Assembly (NCBI GenBank): GCA_945957385.1
Contig: CAMFKP010000001.1
Location: 62,001-126,000, forward strand
Source: an uncultured Aeromonadaceae bacterium
GTDB lineage: Bacteria > Pseudomonadota > Gammaproteobacteria > Enterobacterales > Aeromonadaceae
Length of the DNA: 64,000 nt
Direction: 5' to 3'
The translations under genes and the position numbers were made by a program. Below are positions 37,420-45,964 of the stretch, one piece after another; within the stretch, counting starts at the first letter, position 1; every line of letters starts with the position of its first letter. The notes below the pieces were generated by a model, which was given only the letters and a program-made list of their open reading frames with translations, ran no database searches and was not told where the DNA came from.

Positions 37420-39647
37420 GCGTTGAGCAAATTGAAGCGATTCTTGGCCATGATGGGATTATTGTAAAAACATTTGGCAAAAACTCCCCAGCGCAATTGG
37501 CTTACGCACTGAAAGTGCATGAGGGATTTAATGCGCAGACGGATGTAGAAAGGAAGCAGCGAACACGCATCAATATGCTCGAAGCTGAAACCGGCACTGG
37601 TAAGACGCTAGGGTATTTAGTTCCACTCATGTTGCAAATTGCGGCAACTGGTAAGCGCGGTGCGGTGTCTACATTTACTCGGAACTTGCAACATCAAATG
37701 ACGGATGATGGCCGAAACGGGGGAAAAGTAGGCGACGTTATTTTGGCGAAAAACTGGGTGGCTGAAATAACCGGCGTGCATGTTTCGGTGGCAGTTCGGA
37801 TGGGCATGGCTAATTTTGGATCGGCAAGCGCTGTTCAAAATACGATCTCTATGCTGCGAAATGACGACGATATTTTAGAAACAGAGCGCAGGGAGGCGAT
37901 TGAGCTTCTTGAGAAGCTTTATGATTTCTTGATCGCCATGGATGATGATGGGAAACCAAGCAACAGCGGACTAATTGACGACTTTCTTGACGATCAAAAT
38001 ATTGAAGCTTTTCCGCCTTGCGTATCGCAATCCATGATTTGCCTACGCGGTACATCACCAGAAGCCGATAGCTACGCATATCGACTACATGTTGAGGAAT
38101 CAAAAAAGGCTGATCTACTCATTTGCAACCATGCCACACTAATCTTGCATGCAAAGCAATGGGGCCGAATCCTTGATAGCGCGGAAAAGCAACTGGCGTA
38201 TGTTGTTATCGATGAGGCAGACCGATTGCCTGGTGCCGCCGAATCCATAGCAACAACGGCACTGCCACTCCATGGCATTACAGATCTGTTCAAACGAATA
38301 GCATTTGAAAACGGCATGCCAGAGATGGGGCAGGCAATTGGGCGGCTTTACGACGAAATTTATAACTATGGCAAAAGATGCTCAAAATCGGCATGCCCAG
38401 CAACAGAGTTGGGTTCGCTATCGACAATGATTGACAAGGTGTCTGAGCACGTTAAAAAGGCATTGGCCACTATTAAACCGGCATTGAGCATCGGAGATGG
38501 CGGTGATATGTTCATCACCCCTCAGTCGCGACTGCTGATGGATTTTGCAAACAGCGCAAATGAATTTCTTCGCTTTGGGGATTTGATGCGAACTAGCAGC
38601 GGCGAAGAAACCGCTGTAGTTTCTTTTTCACCAGTGCGGAATTACCCCTCACTGGCAATTGGACAGGCCAATCCAGCTCGGCTGCTAAAGCGTCTATTCC
38701 AAGGCAACGATGACCCGAACTATCCAACGCGGGATGGCCTTGAGGGGGTGCTATTTACGTCGGCCACGCTAGCCTCATCAGGCTGGGCACTACCAAGGGC
38801 TTTTGACTCCTTCTCAAGCGAAATTGGGGTCGTCAGACACGCGATTCAGGGCAGTAATGATCCGGTGCATAATGTGATCTTGTCGGCATATAGCCAATTT
38901 GCACCCTCTGAATTTGGGTCGCTGGATTTTGTTCTTGCCGATCCTGCAGCACCGCTACCAGCGCTCAGGATTACTGATGACCATGCCATCACAAGTGCGA
39001 CCTGGCTGGAATACTGTGCAGGAATGATCAGATTTGCGCACTCAAAGGGCGGCAAGGTTCTTGTTTTAACGATCTCACACAAAGACAGTATTGCGCTGGA
39101 TGCGCTGTTGCACGACCTGAACCCGATTGTGGCGAGAAAAAACCAACCAATTGGTAGGTTAGTGACGCAATACAAACAAACTGAAAATGCCATTTTGATC
39201 TCAGCCAGCGCATGGGAAGGCATTGACTTGCCTAATCAGATTCAGCACCTTGTGATAACAAGAATCCCTTTTTCGCCGCCGAGCCATTCAAGCCATGTAG
39301 ATCTTATCTACAAGGCGCATTTGCAGAATAAAGGGCTTAGCGAAGACCGGATTGATGCCACATTGAAGGCGCGTGGCATGCAGCGAACTTGGAGGAAATT
39401 GCGGCAGGGTCTGGGACGCCCGATTCGCTCAAGCACGGACAAAGCCACGGTGTGGATCGCCGATCCTCGTTTCCCTCGACCTGAAAGCCTTGATGGGTCA
39501 CTTGATGCGCTGTTGATGCAAAACACTGAGGCTCGGAAATACCCTGCCTTTGCAGATTGCATCCCTGCCCGCTTCCGTAAAGGATCATGGCAAAGGGCTC
39601 GCTTTTTTACTTTGGATAAACAGCTGTATGAGATCGAGGAATTATGA
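37416..39647 (+). CDS. csf4: CasDinG helicase (Csf4)
   Basis: 743 residues from ATG 37416 (GGGG upstream; GTG 37404 is a weaker alternative). Superfamily 2, XPD/DinG-type helicase: Walker A AETGTGKT (57-64), DEAD-like DEAD at 266-269 (VIDEADRLP), late motifs HVDLIYKAH and QGLGRPIRSS near residue 664. The four-cysteine iron-sulfur cluster of cellular DinG is not obvious; only scattered cysteines lie between Walker A and the DEAD motif. CasDinG is needed for type IV-A interference, unwinding the target DNA. It is coupled by four-base overlaps to the Cas6f-like gene before it and csf3 after it. Confidence 0.92.
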   Translation: MSVEQIEAILGHDGIIVKTFGKNSPAQLAYALKVHEGFNAQTDVERKQRTRINMLEAETGTGKTLGYLVPLMLQIAATGKRGAVSTFTRNLQHQMTDDGRNGGKVGDVILAKNWVAEITGVHVSVAVRMGMANFGSASAVQNTISMLRNDDDILETERREAIELLEKLYDFLIAMDDDGKPSNSGLIDDFLDDQNIEAFPPCVSQSMICLRGTSPEADSYAYRLHVEESKKADLLICNHATLILHAKQWGRILDSAEKQLAYVVIDEADRLPGAAESIATTALPLHGITDLFKRIAFENGMPEMGQAIGRLYDEIYNYGKRCSKSACPATELGSLSTMIDKVSEHVKKALATIKPALSIGDGGDMFITPQSRLLMDFANSANEFLRFGDLMRTSSGEETAVVSFSPVRNYPSLAIGQANPARLLKRLFQGNDDPNYPTRDGLEGVLFTSATLASSGWALPRAFDSFSSEIGVVRHAIQGSNDPVHNVILSAYSQFAPSEFGSLDFVLADPAAPLPALRITDDHAITSATWLEYCAGMIRFAHSKGGKVLVLTISHKDSIALDALLHDLNPIVARKNQPIGRLVTQYKQTENAILISASAWEGIDLPNQIQHLVITRIPFSPPSHSSHVDLIYKAHLQNKGLSEDRIDATLKARGMQRTWRKLRQGLGRPIRSSTDKATVWIADPRFPRPESLDGSLDALLMQNTEARKYPAFADCIPARFRKGSWQRARFFTLDKQLYEIEEL

Positions 39648-40345
39648 TGAATGAGAATTATGTTCCATTTTTACTTCGGTTGAATCTAAGCTCACCATTT
39701 CATTTGTCAACGCCATTGACACTGGATGCCCTGCTCTCATATGCGATCTTCTGCGAGAAAGGGCTTATGGATGAAGCGACTATTGATCACATTCCTCTAG
39801 CGCGTGGAGAAATGGGTATTTTTAAGGCGAGTGCTTTACACATCCCCAGAGGCACTTTTTATGTCCGTGGGAAATTCAATCGGGTGGCAGGCGTGCGTGA
39901 TCTAGCACTCGGTGATTTTTCTCCAAATGTTGGCAAAGGCCAAAACGCAAGGTATGGACAGGTTGACATTCAACGTGGCCCATACAAGACGGTAATCAAT
40001 TCATACGCTGCACACGATGCCCGTGAAGTTGTATTTTATGCAGTTGGCAATCCAGAGGAAGTTAGCCGCTTGATTTCTGACTATGTGCCAGGCGTTGGGA
40101 AATGCGCCAACTCGGGTGCGGGGCAAATAGAATCAGTTTCTTGGCACTTGCTAGAGAATGATTATTCGTGGGTTACGCCAAAAGGCAGTCCGGCAAGACC
40201 ATTGCCTTGTACGATTTGGAATCAAATATCCGATTTTCGCTACGAGTCGGAGCCCATGAGTTACCAAGTTCCATACTCAAAATCTGCGAGGGTTCAATCG
40301 GTTTTCCCAGAAAGCATTATGGAATATTGGGGAAGATTGGCTTAG
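39644..40345 (+). CDS. csf3: Type IV CRISPR subunit Csf3 (Cas5-like)
   Basis: 233 residues from ATG 39644, preceded by GAGGAATT and overlapping the csf4 stop (ATGA). Cas5-like cap protein that holds the 5' handle of the crRNA. Features: PFHLSTPLTLDALLSYAIF near residue 18, LHIPRGTFYVRGKFN, and the RAMP glycine loop DYVPGVGKCANSGAGQIESV near residues 145-165. It is the last gene of the csf transcript. The next gene on the other strand converges on it after 163 bases. Confidence 0.88.
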   Translation: MMNENYVPFLLRLNLSSPFHLSTPLTLDALLSYAIFCEKGLMDEATIDHIPLARGEMGIFKASALHIPRGTFYVRGKFNRVAGVRDLALGDFSPNVGKGQNARYGQVDIQRGPYKTVINSYAAHDAREVVFYAVGNPEEVSRLISDYVPGVGKCANSGAGQIESVSWHLLENDYSWVTPKGSPARPLPCTIWNQISDFRYESEPMSYQVPYSKSARVQSVFPESIMEYWGRLA

Positions 40346-40438
40346 AGTTATTTGGTTATTGTGGTGCTAGGAGTGATAGATTAGATTCACCCTTCTTTGG
40401 GGCTGTGAATTCGGTAGAGAACAACCAATCTCAATCTA

Positions 40439-40451
40439 CCCCCTGCGGGGG
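40439..40451 (+). other. Possible solitary CRISPR-repeat-like hairpin
   Basis: CCCCC-TGC-GGGGG followed by ATGTCTAAATAC, 94 bases after csf3, where type IV arrays are usually found. A second hairpin, CCAACA-GGT-TGTTGG, lies at 40484-40498. Neither sequence recurs at spacer distance, so no array is present here. Confidence 0.2.
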
Positions 40452-40508
40452 ATGTCTAAATACATGTCGATGTTTTAAATTTACCAACAGGTTGTTGGCG
40501 TTGTAATT

Positions 40509-40967
40509 TTATCCTGCGATTACCTCATTGCGTTTAGCTTGAAGTTTTTTTCGTATATGGGCATTGTGGGCCGCAGTGAAGTAAACCATTATTGCATGTA
40601 GATCTTCACTGCTTATTGTCTTGTCATGCCTTGCTGCATCCAACAGTTCCTTTTGGATTAGGAGCAAGGTTGAAGCAAATACCCTCGACTCGACTTGAAA
40701 CTCGCTCGCAGGCAACACTCTCGATGCCTGTCGGAGTGCATCCATCTTGAAATTGTAAACCGCGCCACCAAGCCGTTTCGATGAGCGTTCTTGAATAGGT
40801 CTGTCATTACCGATTACGGCTTGCTGAGGTTCTTTTTCGATATGCCGTGCCTTGAACTGGCGAATAGTAATCCTTGTATGCTCTTGCTCATAGACGGGGG
40901 GCGGCGGCGGCGTGGTAATTCCGAGCCAATAAAGAATTTTGGTCAGAAGGCTGATTTTAGTTTTCAT
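40509..40967 (-). CDS. Hypothetical protein, about 152 aa
   Basis: ATG 40967 (or 40973) lies inside the end of the upstream gene (stop 40957), so it is translationally coupled to it. A hydrophobic N-terminal stretch (LLTKILYWLGITTPPPPP) is followed by a proline-rich linker and a charged helical region (VFASTLLLIQKELLDAARHDKT). It may be membrane-attached. The family is unknown. It ends near the csf3 end, convergent with it. Confidence 0.65.
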   Translation of the reverse strand: MKTKISLLTKILYWLGITTPPPPPVYEQEHTRITIRQFKARHIEKEPQQAVIGNDRPIQERSSKRLGGAVYNFKMDALRQASRVLPASEFQVESRVFASTLLLIQKELLDAARHDKTISSEDLHAIMVYFTAAHNAHIRKKLQAKRNEVIAG

Positions 40968-42246
40968 AACCATAGCTCTGAGTATTATCTCTGGCATTAG
41001 CCTTAATAATATCTTTAGGCATGCCGTGCTCCACAATTTTAGACCTATAGTTTTCGAGGTATTTATCGAATTTTTCCGACATTTTGATTAACTCATCGTG
41101 ACTCGGATAGCCTTGGGCAGTCTGAGTGGAATGAACGAGATAATCAGAACGAATCCCTGCATTTATTAGCTTAAGCTCTGTATAGGCCTCGAAAAATCTG
41201 GCGAACATTTCCTCTGGGGTTGACCAGTATGGTTTTTTGCGCTGCTCTAATTTGTCGATTTTCTTTGAGCGATCTAGGTAGTCATATTCGTGGCTTGAAA
41301 GATGCTCTATGAAATGGGCGAGATCCTTAGCGATTGGATTCCAGTTTGCGCGTGACCGTTCGAGTTGATGGCCAAGCCCTCTCATGTCTGAGGCATCGCC
41401 AATGCGGGCTACAAAGTGGCTAAAGGCATGTCCGAGCTCGTGAGCTAAGGCACCGCCCCCTTGATAGCGGGTAAGGTTGATGACCTTAGAAGATCCAGGC
41501 TCATAATGAGCAGCTGCTCCCCGCTTACCACGAGAGGCGAACGCCATTCCTAAATATCCTCCGAAGCTCAAAGTTTGGGGTGGAAGCTTGAGGATATCAG
41601 CAAGATCGGCCATGGCATTAAATGCCGTATTTAATACCTGCTGAGCTTCGGAGTCGGTGGTTTTCCCAAGGAGCCAATTGCCATATTGAATACCCCTGAC
41701 ACAATAGGCACTTTGAAATAGGTTTTCATCGGCATGGAGCCCATTTAGCCAATCGCGAGTGAATTCAAGCCTATCTAAATGCGGGCGTGTGATGCGTGGT
41801 GGCTGATTGGCTTGTTTTATTTCATTACTTTGACTGGAATTAGTCTTGTCTTCATTTGGCAGATCTATGCCAAGTTTATCAATTTTGACGCCACAATAAT
41901 GAGCCGCAGCCTTGAAAAAAAGGCTCGATAAGTCATGGGTAGGCTGCTGGGCGATTTCCAAGTATTCATCAGAGGAATGAGCTCTGATTTTAGACAATAG
42001 CCCCTCTGTCATTGCTGCAGTAGGCATGGCTTCAATTACTTTCTGAAGCGACTTTGCAATACCTCTAGTGGCATCAATTCTGAAATTGCGATCATATGAT
42101 GCTTCTGGCGCTTCGACATCACCCGATGCAAGCAATGTTACTTTTGGAATAGAATATTCCCTGAAAAATTGCCTACCCAATGCATTTTGCAACATTTCCT
42201 GATTTTCATTCGATTCACCATGCAATGGGTTCTTAACGTTTGCCAT
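40957..42246 (-). CDS. Zincin-like polyvalent protein (LPD1-like)
   Basis: 429 residues from ATG 42246, which lies within the end of the ART-like gene (42233-42246). The central LPD1-like region shows CVRGIQYGNWL, FNAMADLADILKLPP, LGMAFASRGKRGAAAHYEP and then LAHELGHAFSHF (HELGH around residue 269), the zinc-binding HExxH of a metallopeptidase-like fold. These are hallmarks of polyvalent proteins that accompany conjugative elements. Enzyme activity is not demonstrated; some family members may only bind. It follows an ART-like gene and precedes a small coupled gene, all from the shared promoter at 42832-42890. Confidence 0.85.
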   Translation of the reverse strand: MANVKNPLHGESNENQEMLQNALGRQFFREYSIPKVTLLASGDVEAPEASYDRNFRIDATRGIAKSLQKVIEAMPTAAMTEGLLSKIRAHSSDEYLEIAQQPTHDLSSLFFKAAAHYCGVKIDKLGIDLPNEDKTNSSQSNEIKQANQPPRITRPHLDRLEFTRDWLNGLHADENLFQSAYCVRGIQYGNWLLGKTTDSEAQQVLNTAFNAMADLADILKLPPQTLSFGGYLGMAFASRGKRGAAAHYEPGSSKVINLTRYQGGGALAHELGHAFSHFVARIGDASDMRGLGHQLERSRANWNPIAKDLAHFIEHLSSHEYDYLDRSKKIDKLEQRKKPYWSTPEEMFARFFEAYTELKLINAGIRSDYLVHSTQTAQGYPSHDELIKMSEKFDKYLENYRSKIVEHGMPKDIIKANARDNTQSYGYEN

Positions 42247-42814
42247 CAGATGCGGTTGAATTGAAAATCACAACATCACCATCCACAAAACTATCCTGTG
42301 GCAATTTCCGGTCAGGCTCGGTGGCTAAGGCAGAAACAATAGTAAGACTGCCCCACGGAATAACCCCGTGGAATTCCAATGTTTCATTCTCCCCGTCACA
42401 GACATTGCTATCCGGCTTAATTTTAGGATCATCTGACGATAGTTCAATTGCCAAAATAACAATAGAATCTAGCCATTCAGACGGCACATCCTCCGCCGCT
42501 TCTGCGTAACTTTCAGCAACATCCGCAGAGGTGGCCAAATACACAACACCAGTCTGTGAGTCCGGCCAGTTTGGTTTCGCGCCTTCACCTCCAAGTCCAT
42601 TTACTTTGATTGACGGTAAAAGAGGTGAATATGTGGCATGAAAAAACAGTTTCCGTTCGACATTAACACCAATTTCGTGCAGCGCGGCGTGTGTTGCAGC
42701 TTGTTTAGTGTCGTAGCAGTCGGATGGCAGCTTCCGTTGAGCCTCTTGTCCTTGATCGACTAGAGGTTGGTGTTCATTGGTGGAATGTTGACACCCCAAT
42801 AGATTGTTACTCAT
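42233..42814 (-). CDS. ADP-ribosyltransferase/KptA-like protein
   Basis: 193 residues from ATG 42814 (GGAGAAAG upstream). The pattern KLFFHATYSPLLPSIKVNGLG, then GVVYLATSADVAESYAEA, is the H-x-T, I-x-x-x-G-L and Y-L-x-x-x-x-x-A-x-x-Y layout of KptA/PARP-like ADP-ribosyltransferases and resembles the YHGT modules of the giant protein at the left end. Substrate unknown; either ribosylates a host target in the recipient or processes RNA 2'-phosphate. First gene of the three-gene operon 42814-40509. No signal peptide. Confidence 0.7.
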   Translation of the reverse strand: MSNNLLGCQHSTNEHQPLVDQGQEAQRKLPSDCYDTKQAATHAALHEIGVNVERKLFFHATYSPLLPSIKVNGLGGEGAKPNWPDSQTGVVYLATSADVAESYAEAAEDVPSEWLDSIVILAIELSSDDPKIKPDSNVCDGENETLEFHGVIPWGSLTIVSALATEPDRKLPQDSFVDGDVVIFNSTASDGKR

Positions 42815-42831
42815 CGGCTTTCTCCGGTTAT

Positions 42832-42890
42832 GCCGTGCGGACGCTCGGCTTCGCTTGATATATATTGGCCTTTTATATTTTAATTGTCAA
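42832..42890 (-). promoter_or_regulatory. Leftward promoter with 5' hairpin leader (copy B)
   Basis: Minus strand: -35 TTGACA (42885-42890), an 18-base spacer identical in length to copy A, -10 AATATATA (42859-42866) and a hairpin GCCG-A-GCG / CGC-A-CGGC (42849 down to 42832). The GGAGAAA before ATG 42814 is shared with copy A. Confidence 0.72.
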
Positions 42891-42917
42891 TAGAGGCCTT
42901 GCAATTCATTTATTATA

Positions 42918-43337
42918 TCAATACCGGCATTTCACCTTTTTGCCAGTTCGTGCGCTAATACATAGATTTTCCGGCTGATCTTCAAATTCACCAATTTCAT
43001 CAAGAATGGTGAACTGATGAATTTCATTATCGACTAGCTCATAGGTGGGGATGGAGCCTTTGAAGTGCTTATCAAGAACCTTCACTGGCGGGGTAATATC
43101 TTTACCATCGAAGGTATAAAGCTTGAACCACGACTTGCCGGTTATGGTTTGATTATCAGGGATCTTTTTTGTTATCACAAGGAGCTTATAGCCATTATCG
43201 TTTAGGCATTTTGCTCGCTTGAAGATGTCAGTAGTTCCCTCGTTGCATTGAGGCTTGTACTCAGCTGGCGCTGCCATAACACCTGCAGAGAAAAAAGCTA
43301 AAGTCAAAGCGATCACAGAGCATAATTTAACATTCAT
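42918..43337 (-). CDS. Small exported protein, 139 aa
   Basis: ATG 43337 with AGGA upstream. The signal peptide MNVKLCSVIALTLAFFSAGVMA is followed by a mature domain of about 117 residues with four cysteines (PQCNEG, AKCLND, NLCISARTGKKVKC), suited to two disulfides in the periplasm. Last gene of the leftward transfer set. The family is not recognised; it may be a periplasmic accessory of conjugation or cell-surface interaction. Confidence 0.75.
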   Translation of the reverse strand: MNVKLCSVIALTLAFFSAGVMAAPAEYKPQCNEGTTDIFKRAKCLNDNGYKLLVITKKIPDNQTITGKSWFKLYTFDGKDITPPVKVLDKHFKGSIPTYELVDNEIHQFTILDEIGEFEDQPENLCISARTGKKVKCRY

Positions 43338-43354
43338 TTCACGTAATTCCTAAG

Positions 43355-44761
43355 CTATTTTATTTTTGAATTTACAACAGACATAGCAGCTTTTGAGTGG
43401 GCGGCATTTATCTGAGGAATAAATGACTTGGCCGCACGCGCTGTATTAATAGATGATAGCATCATTTCTATATTTTGTTTGCTTTGATAATGCCGCATCG
43501 CTATGTAATTTTTCAAGCCTTTCATTCTGGCTATTTCAATCCAAATGGCGCGGGGATGAACATTGGCCATTTGCATCCAATAGTTAGTATCACCATTTCT
43601 ACGTGTGGCCTCCGTCGCAATCATAACCATTTCAGACTGACCAGCGTAATCCTCATATGGGGGCATGGGTTTTGCGCCATAGATTGGATCTGAGCTGAAA
43701 AGGCCGGCAGCTCGTTTTGCCTGCTCCAATTCTGTACTCTCTGCAGAATATGCAGCATGCTCATTTTGAGGACCGATTGAGCCAGATGTAGGATTGCCTG
43801 CAGCATCATCAGCGGCTTTCGCAGCCGATGCTACGGAAGGTTTTTGGCTAGCAGCAATCTCAGGCGTATTGGCGACAACGGCCACCTGCCCTACTCTAGA
43901 GCCTGGTGTTAGATAGTTGGGGTCTTTACGAGCGGGATATTGAATTACCTCCCCTTTAGTGAGCATGGAATTAAGGGGGCTTGGTGTATCAGGCGGCGGC
44001 AAAGCGCCAGCGCAGAAGTGGCGACGTACATCGTCTGAGACATTTTGGGTTAGTGCGTTAAACTTTGCGGCCTTGCTTGGGCTAAGGATTACACCGTCCT
44101 TGCCAAAGGAGTTCGGATCTACTTGATAGACTTGTTGAACTTGATTGGTGCTGTATACATTCCATTTTGCATCGCCCATAGCAGCAGCACCTTGCTGACG
44201 GATGTAATTAACGTGCAAATGAACGCCATATGCATTCTCTGTTTTACCTGTTGAACCCTGATTACCAACCCAAAAACCTGTATTGACGGGAAGACCTCCC
44301 GCAACGGCACGATTACCTGGTGCTGAACTTTTACCAGGATCTCCCATATCAAACTGCTTGATCAAGACAGGATTTACACTATTCATATGGTTGTAGGTAT
44401 ATACGTCACCACTAGCATTACGACGTATGGCCACTTTTGTTCCAAGTCCACCGCTACGGCTACCCCACCACCCAGCAAAGATCACGGTGTTGTTGTCCTC
44501 CATCACTTTGAGCTGCGACTGTTGGCCAGCAAAATCAGTACCAAAGTGCAACTGGATATGCTTCTTATCTGCTAAAGATGGCCAGAGAGTAGGATCGCTG
44601 GTAGTGCCTTTTGCGCCGTGCTTCATACGCCATGTGTTGTAACCGGATGTGGTCTTGATGCCAGAGATCGTGCCGTATGGGGACGATAAGCAACCACTGC
44701 CTGATATTGCGGATGTGGAGGCTAGCGCAATGATTAATGCGGATATCTTTTTAAGCTTCAT
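43355..44761 (-). CDS. M23 (LytM-type) peptidoglycan peptidase
   Basis: 468 residues. An exported protein: signal MKLKKISALIIALASTSAIS, then cysteine in GSGCLSS, which could be a lipid attachment site though not a canonical lipobox. The LytM motifs are HxxxD (His72, Asp76), TYNHMN (His125) and GVHLHV (His181, His183), the zinc ligands and catalytic histidines. M23 enzymes cleave peptidoglycan cross-links, here presumably opening the wall for the conjugation channel. The C-terminal half is unrelated and helical, ending in SVVNSKIK, a tail shared with the next two genes of the transfer set. Confidence 0.85.
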   Translation of the reverse strand: MKLKKISALIIALASTSAISGSGCLSSPYGTISGIKTTSGYNTWRMKHGAKGTTSDPTLWPSLADKKHIQLHFGTDFAGQQSQLKVMEDNNTVIFAGWWGSRSGGLGTKVAIRRNASGDVYTYNHMNSVNPVLIKQFDMGDPGKSSAPGNRAVAGGLPVNTGFWVGNQGSTGKTENAYGVHLHVNYIRQQGAAAMGDAKWNVYSTNQVQQVYQVDPNSFGKDGVILSPSKAAKFNALTQNVSDDVRRHFCAGALPPPDTPSPLNSMLTKGEVIQYPARKDPNYLTPGSRVGQVAVVANTPEIAASQKPSVASAAKAADDAAGNPTSGSIGPQNEHAAYSAESTELEQAKRAAGLFSSDPIYGAKPMPPYEDYAGQSEMVMIATEATRRNGDTNYWMQMANVHPRAIWIEIARMKGLKNYIAMRHYQSKQNIEMMLSSINTARAAKSFIPQINAAHSKAAMSVVNSKIK

Positions 44762-44774
44762 TGATACTGCACGC

Positions 44775-45959
44775 CTATTTGATTTTCGCGTTTGTGGTAG
44801 ATTTTATGGCTGCTGCTGCAGCTGCATCTGCTTTAGCATCCATCTGATCTGTTTCTGCGACAGTCATTGCAGCAAGCGCGGTCTCCATGCGCTGAGCCTG
44901 CTCGTATTGCATAAAGCGCATCTGCAACTCCAAAGCAGACATCTTTGCATATTGGAGCAGGAGGCCGCGTGCCTCGGATGAGTGCAGAGAAACCTTGAAA
45001 TCTTTATATCCTTCACCGCCCACAAAATTAGAAACACGCCGATCAATCTCAGCCATCGGACCGTTTGGAGCGTTGGCAGCCTTGATAGCTGCAACAGAAT
45101 TGATCGAGGGTGCCACAAGAGCATCTTTCTGGCGTTTTAACTCCAAATAGGCATTAACAGTAGGACTGTCTTTACCCAGAACAGTGCTTGGAGGGGGGTT
45201 GGGTGCGCCTGCAAAGTAATTGAGGTATTGAGTACCAGCTGCATCATCACCAGGTTTGTTCTGGTCGAAAATTGAACTAGGATTTGTATCGCGTGGCTTC
45301 TCGCCACCGGCTCGGGGAGTACAAAACCCCTTCGCCGCTAGCTCTGGACGGCAATACACAGCAGACCTTGCAGCACTCCATTCCTTTAGCGTGTCACTTG
45401 GCTTAGCGTATCGGCCAGGCGCAGCAGCGACTGACTTAACGACTGCATCTGCAGCCTCAGCAGCGTGACCAATTGCCTCATTCATGGTTTTTTGCTGATC
45501 AATCTGCTCACATGGATCATAGCCCTGACCTTGAGGGCCGTAGTCACGCAGAGCTTCATATGTGCGTTTTGATAGAGCGATTTCTTTGTCAACGTGAGCC
45601 GCTGTTTCGGCCAGTTTTTGGTCTGCCGCGATGCGCTGGTCAGATGTGACCTCAACTTGCTTTGTGGTTACTTTTAGTGCGGCGGTGACGTTTTGCATAA
45701 GATCACGCCACTGCTGATCGAGGACATCAAAACCGCGATCCATAGCTGTTTTCTGGGTAGCATAGACCTCATTTGCGACGTTCTGCCAGATCTCGGATAT
45801 CACAGGAAGGCAGGAGCAAAAGCCGGCATTAGCATTGGGTGCCATGAAGATACCTGGCGCAGCACCAGCAAAGGCCAAAGCAATTGAGAGGCTTGCAGCC
45901 TTTGCTTTTAACGCAAGACTACTTTTATGTGGGGTGAACTTTCTTGAATTGTTGCTCAT
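44775..45959 (-). CDS. Exported transfer-region protein with NAKIK tail
   Basis: ATG 45959 is preferred to the GTG at 45968. A signal peptide region (ALAFAGAAPGIFMAPNANA) is followed by FCSCLPVISEIWQN and a helical body. A pair of motifs, QGYDPCEQID and later KEWSAARSAVYCRPELAAKGFC, recur in the paralogues at 45965 and 47077, so these three genes form one family. It ends in STTNAKIK, like its neighbours. Function unknown, but the strict grouping with TrbC/DotL-region genes points to a part of the conjugation apparatus or a secreted substrate. Confidence 0.75.
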   Translation of the reverse strand: MSNNSRKFTPHKSSLALKAKAASLSIALAFAGAAPGIFMAPNANAGFCSCLPVISEIWQNVANEVYATQKTAMDRGFDVLDQQWRDLMQNVTAALKVTTKQVEVTSDQRIAADQKLAETAAHVDKEIALSKRTYEALRDYGPQGQGYDPCEQIDQQKTMNEAIGHAAEAADAVVKSVAAAPGRYAKPSDTLKEWSAARSAVYCRPELAAKGFCTPRAGGEKPRDTNPSSIFDQNKPGDDAAGTQYLNYFAGAPNPPPSTVLGKDSPTVNAYLELKRQKDALVAPSINSVAAIKAANAPNGPMAEIDRRVSNFVGGEGYKDFKVSLHSSEARGLLLQYAKMSALELQMRFMQYEQAQRMETALAAMTVAETDQMDAKADAAAAAAIKSTTNAKIK

Positions 45960-45964
45960 GGTGA

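Noticed and set aside
40484-40498. CCAACA-GGT-TGTTGG as the terminator of csf3
   Set aside because: No uninterrupted T-run directly after the stem, and position is well past the csf3 stop, so only noted.
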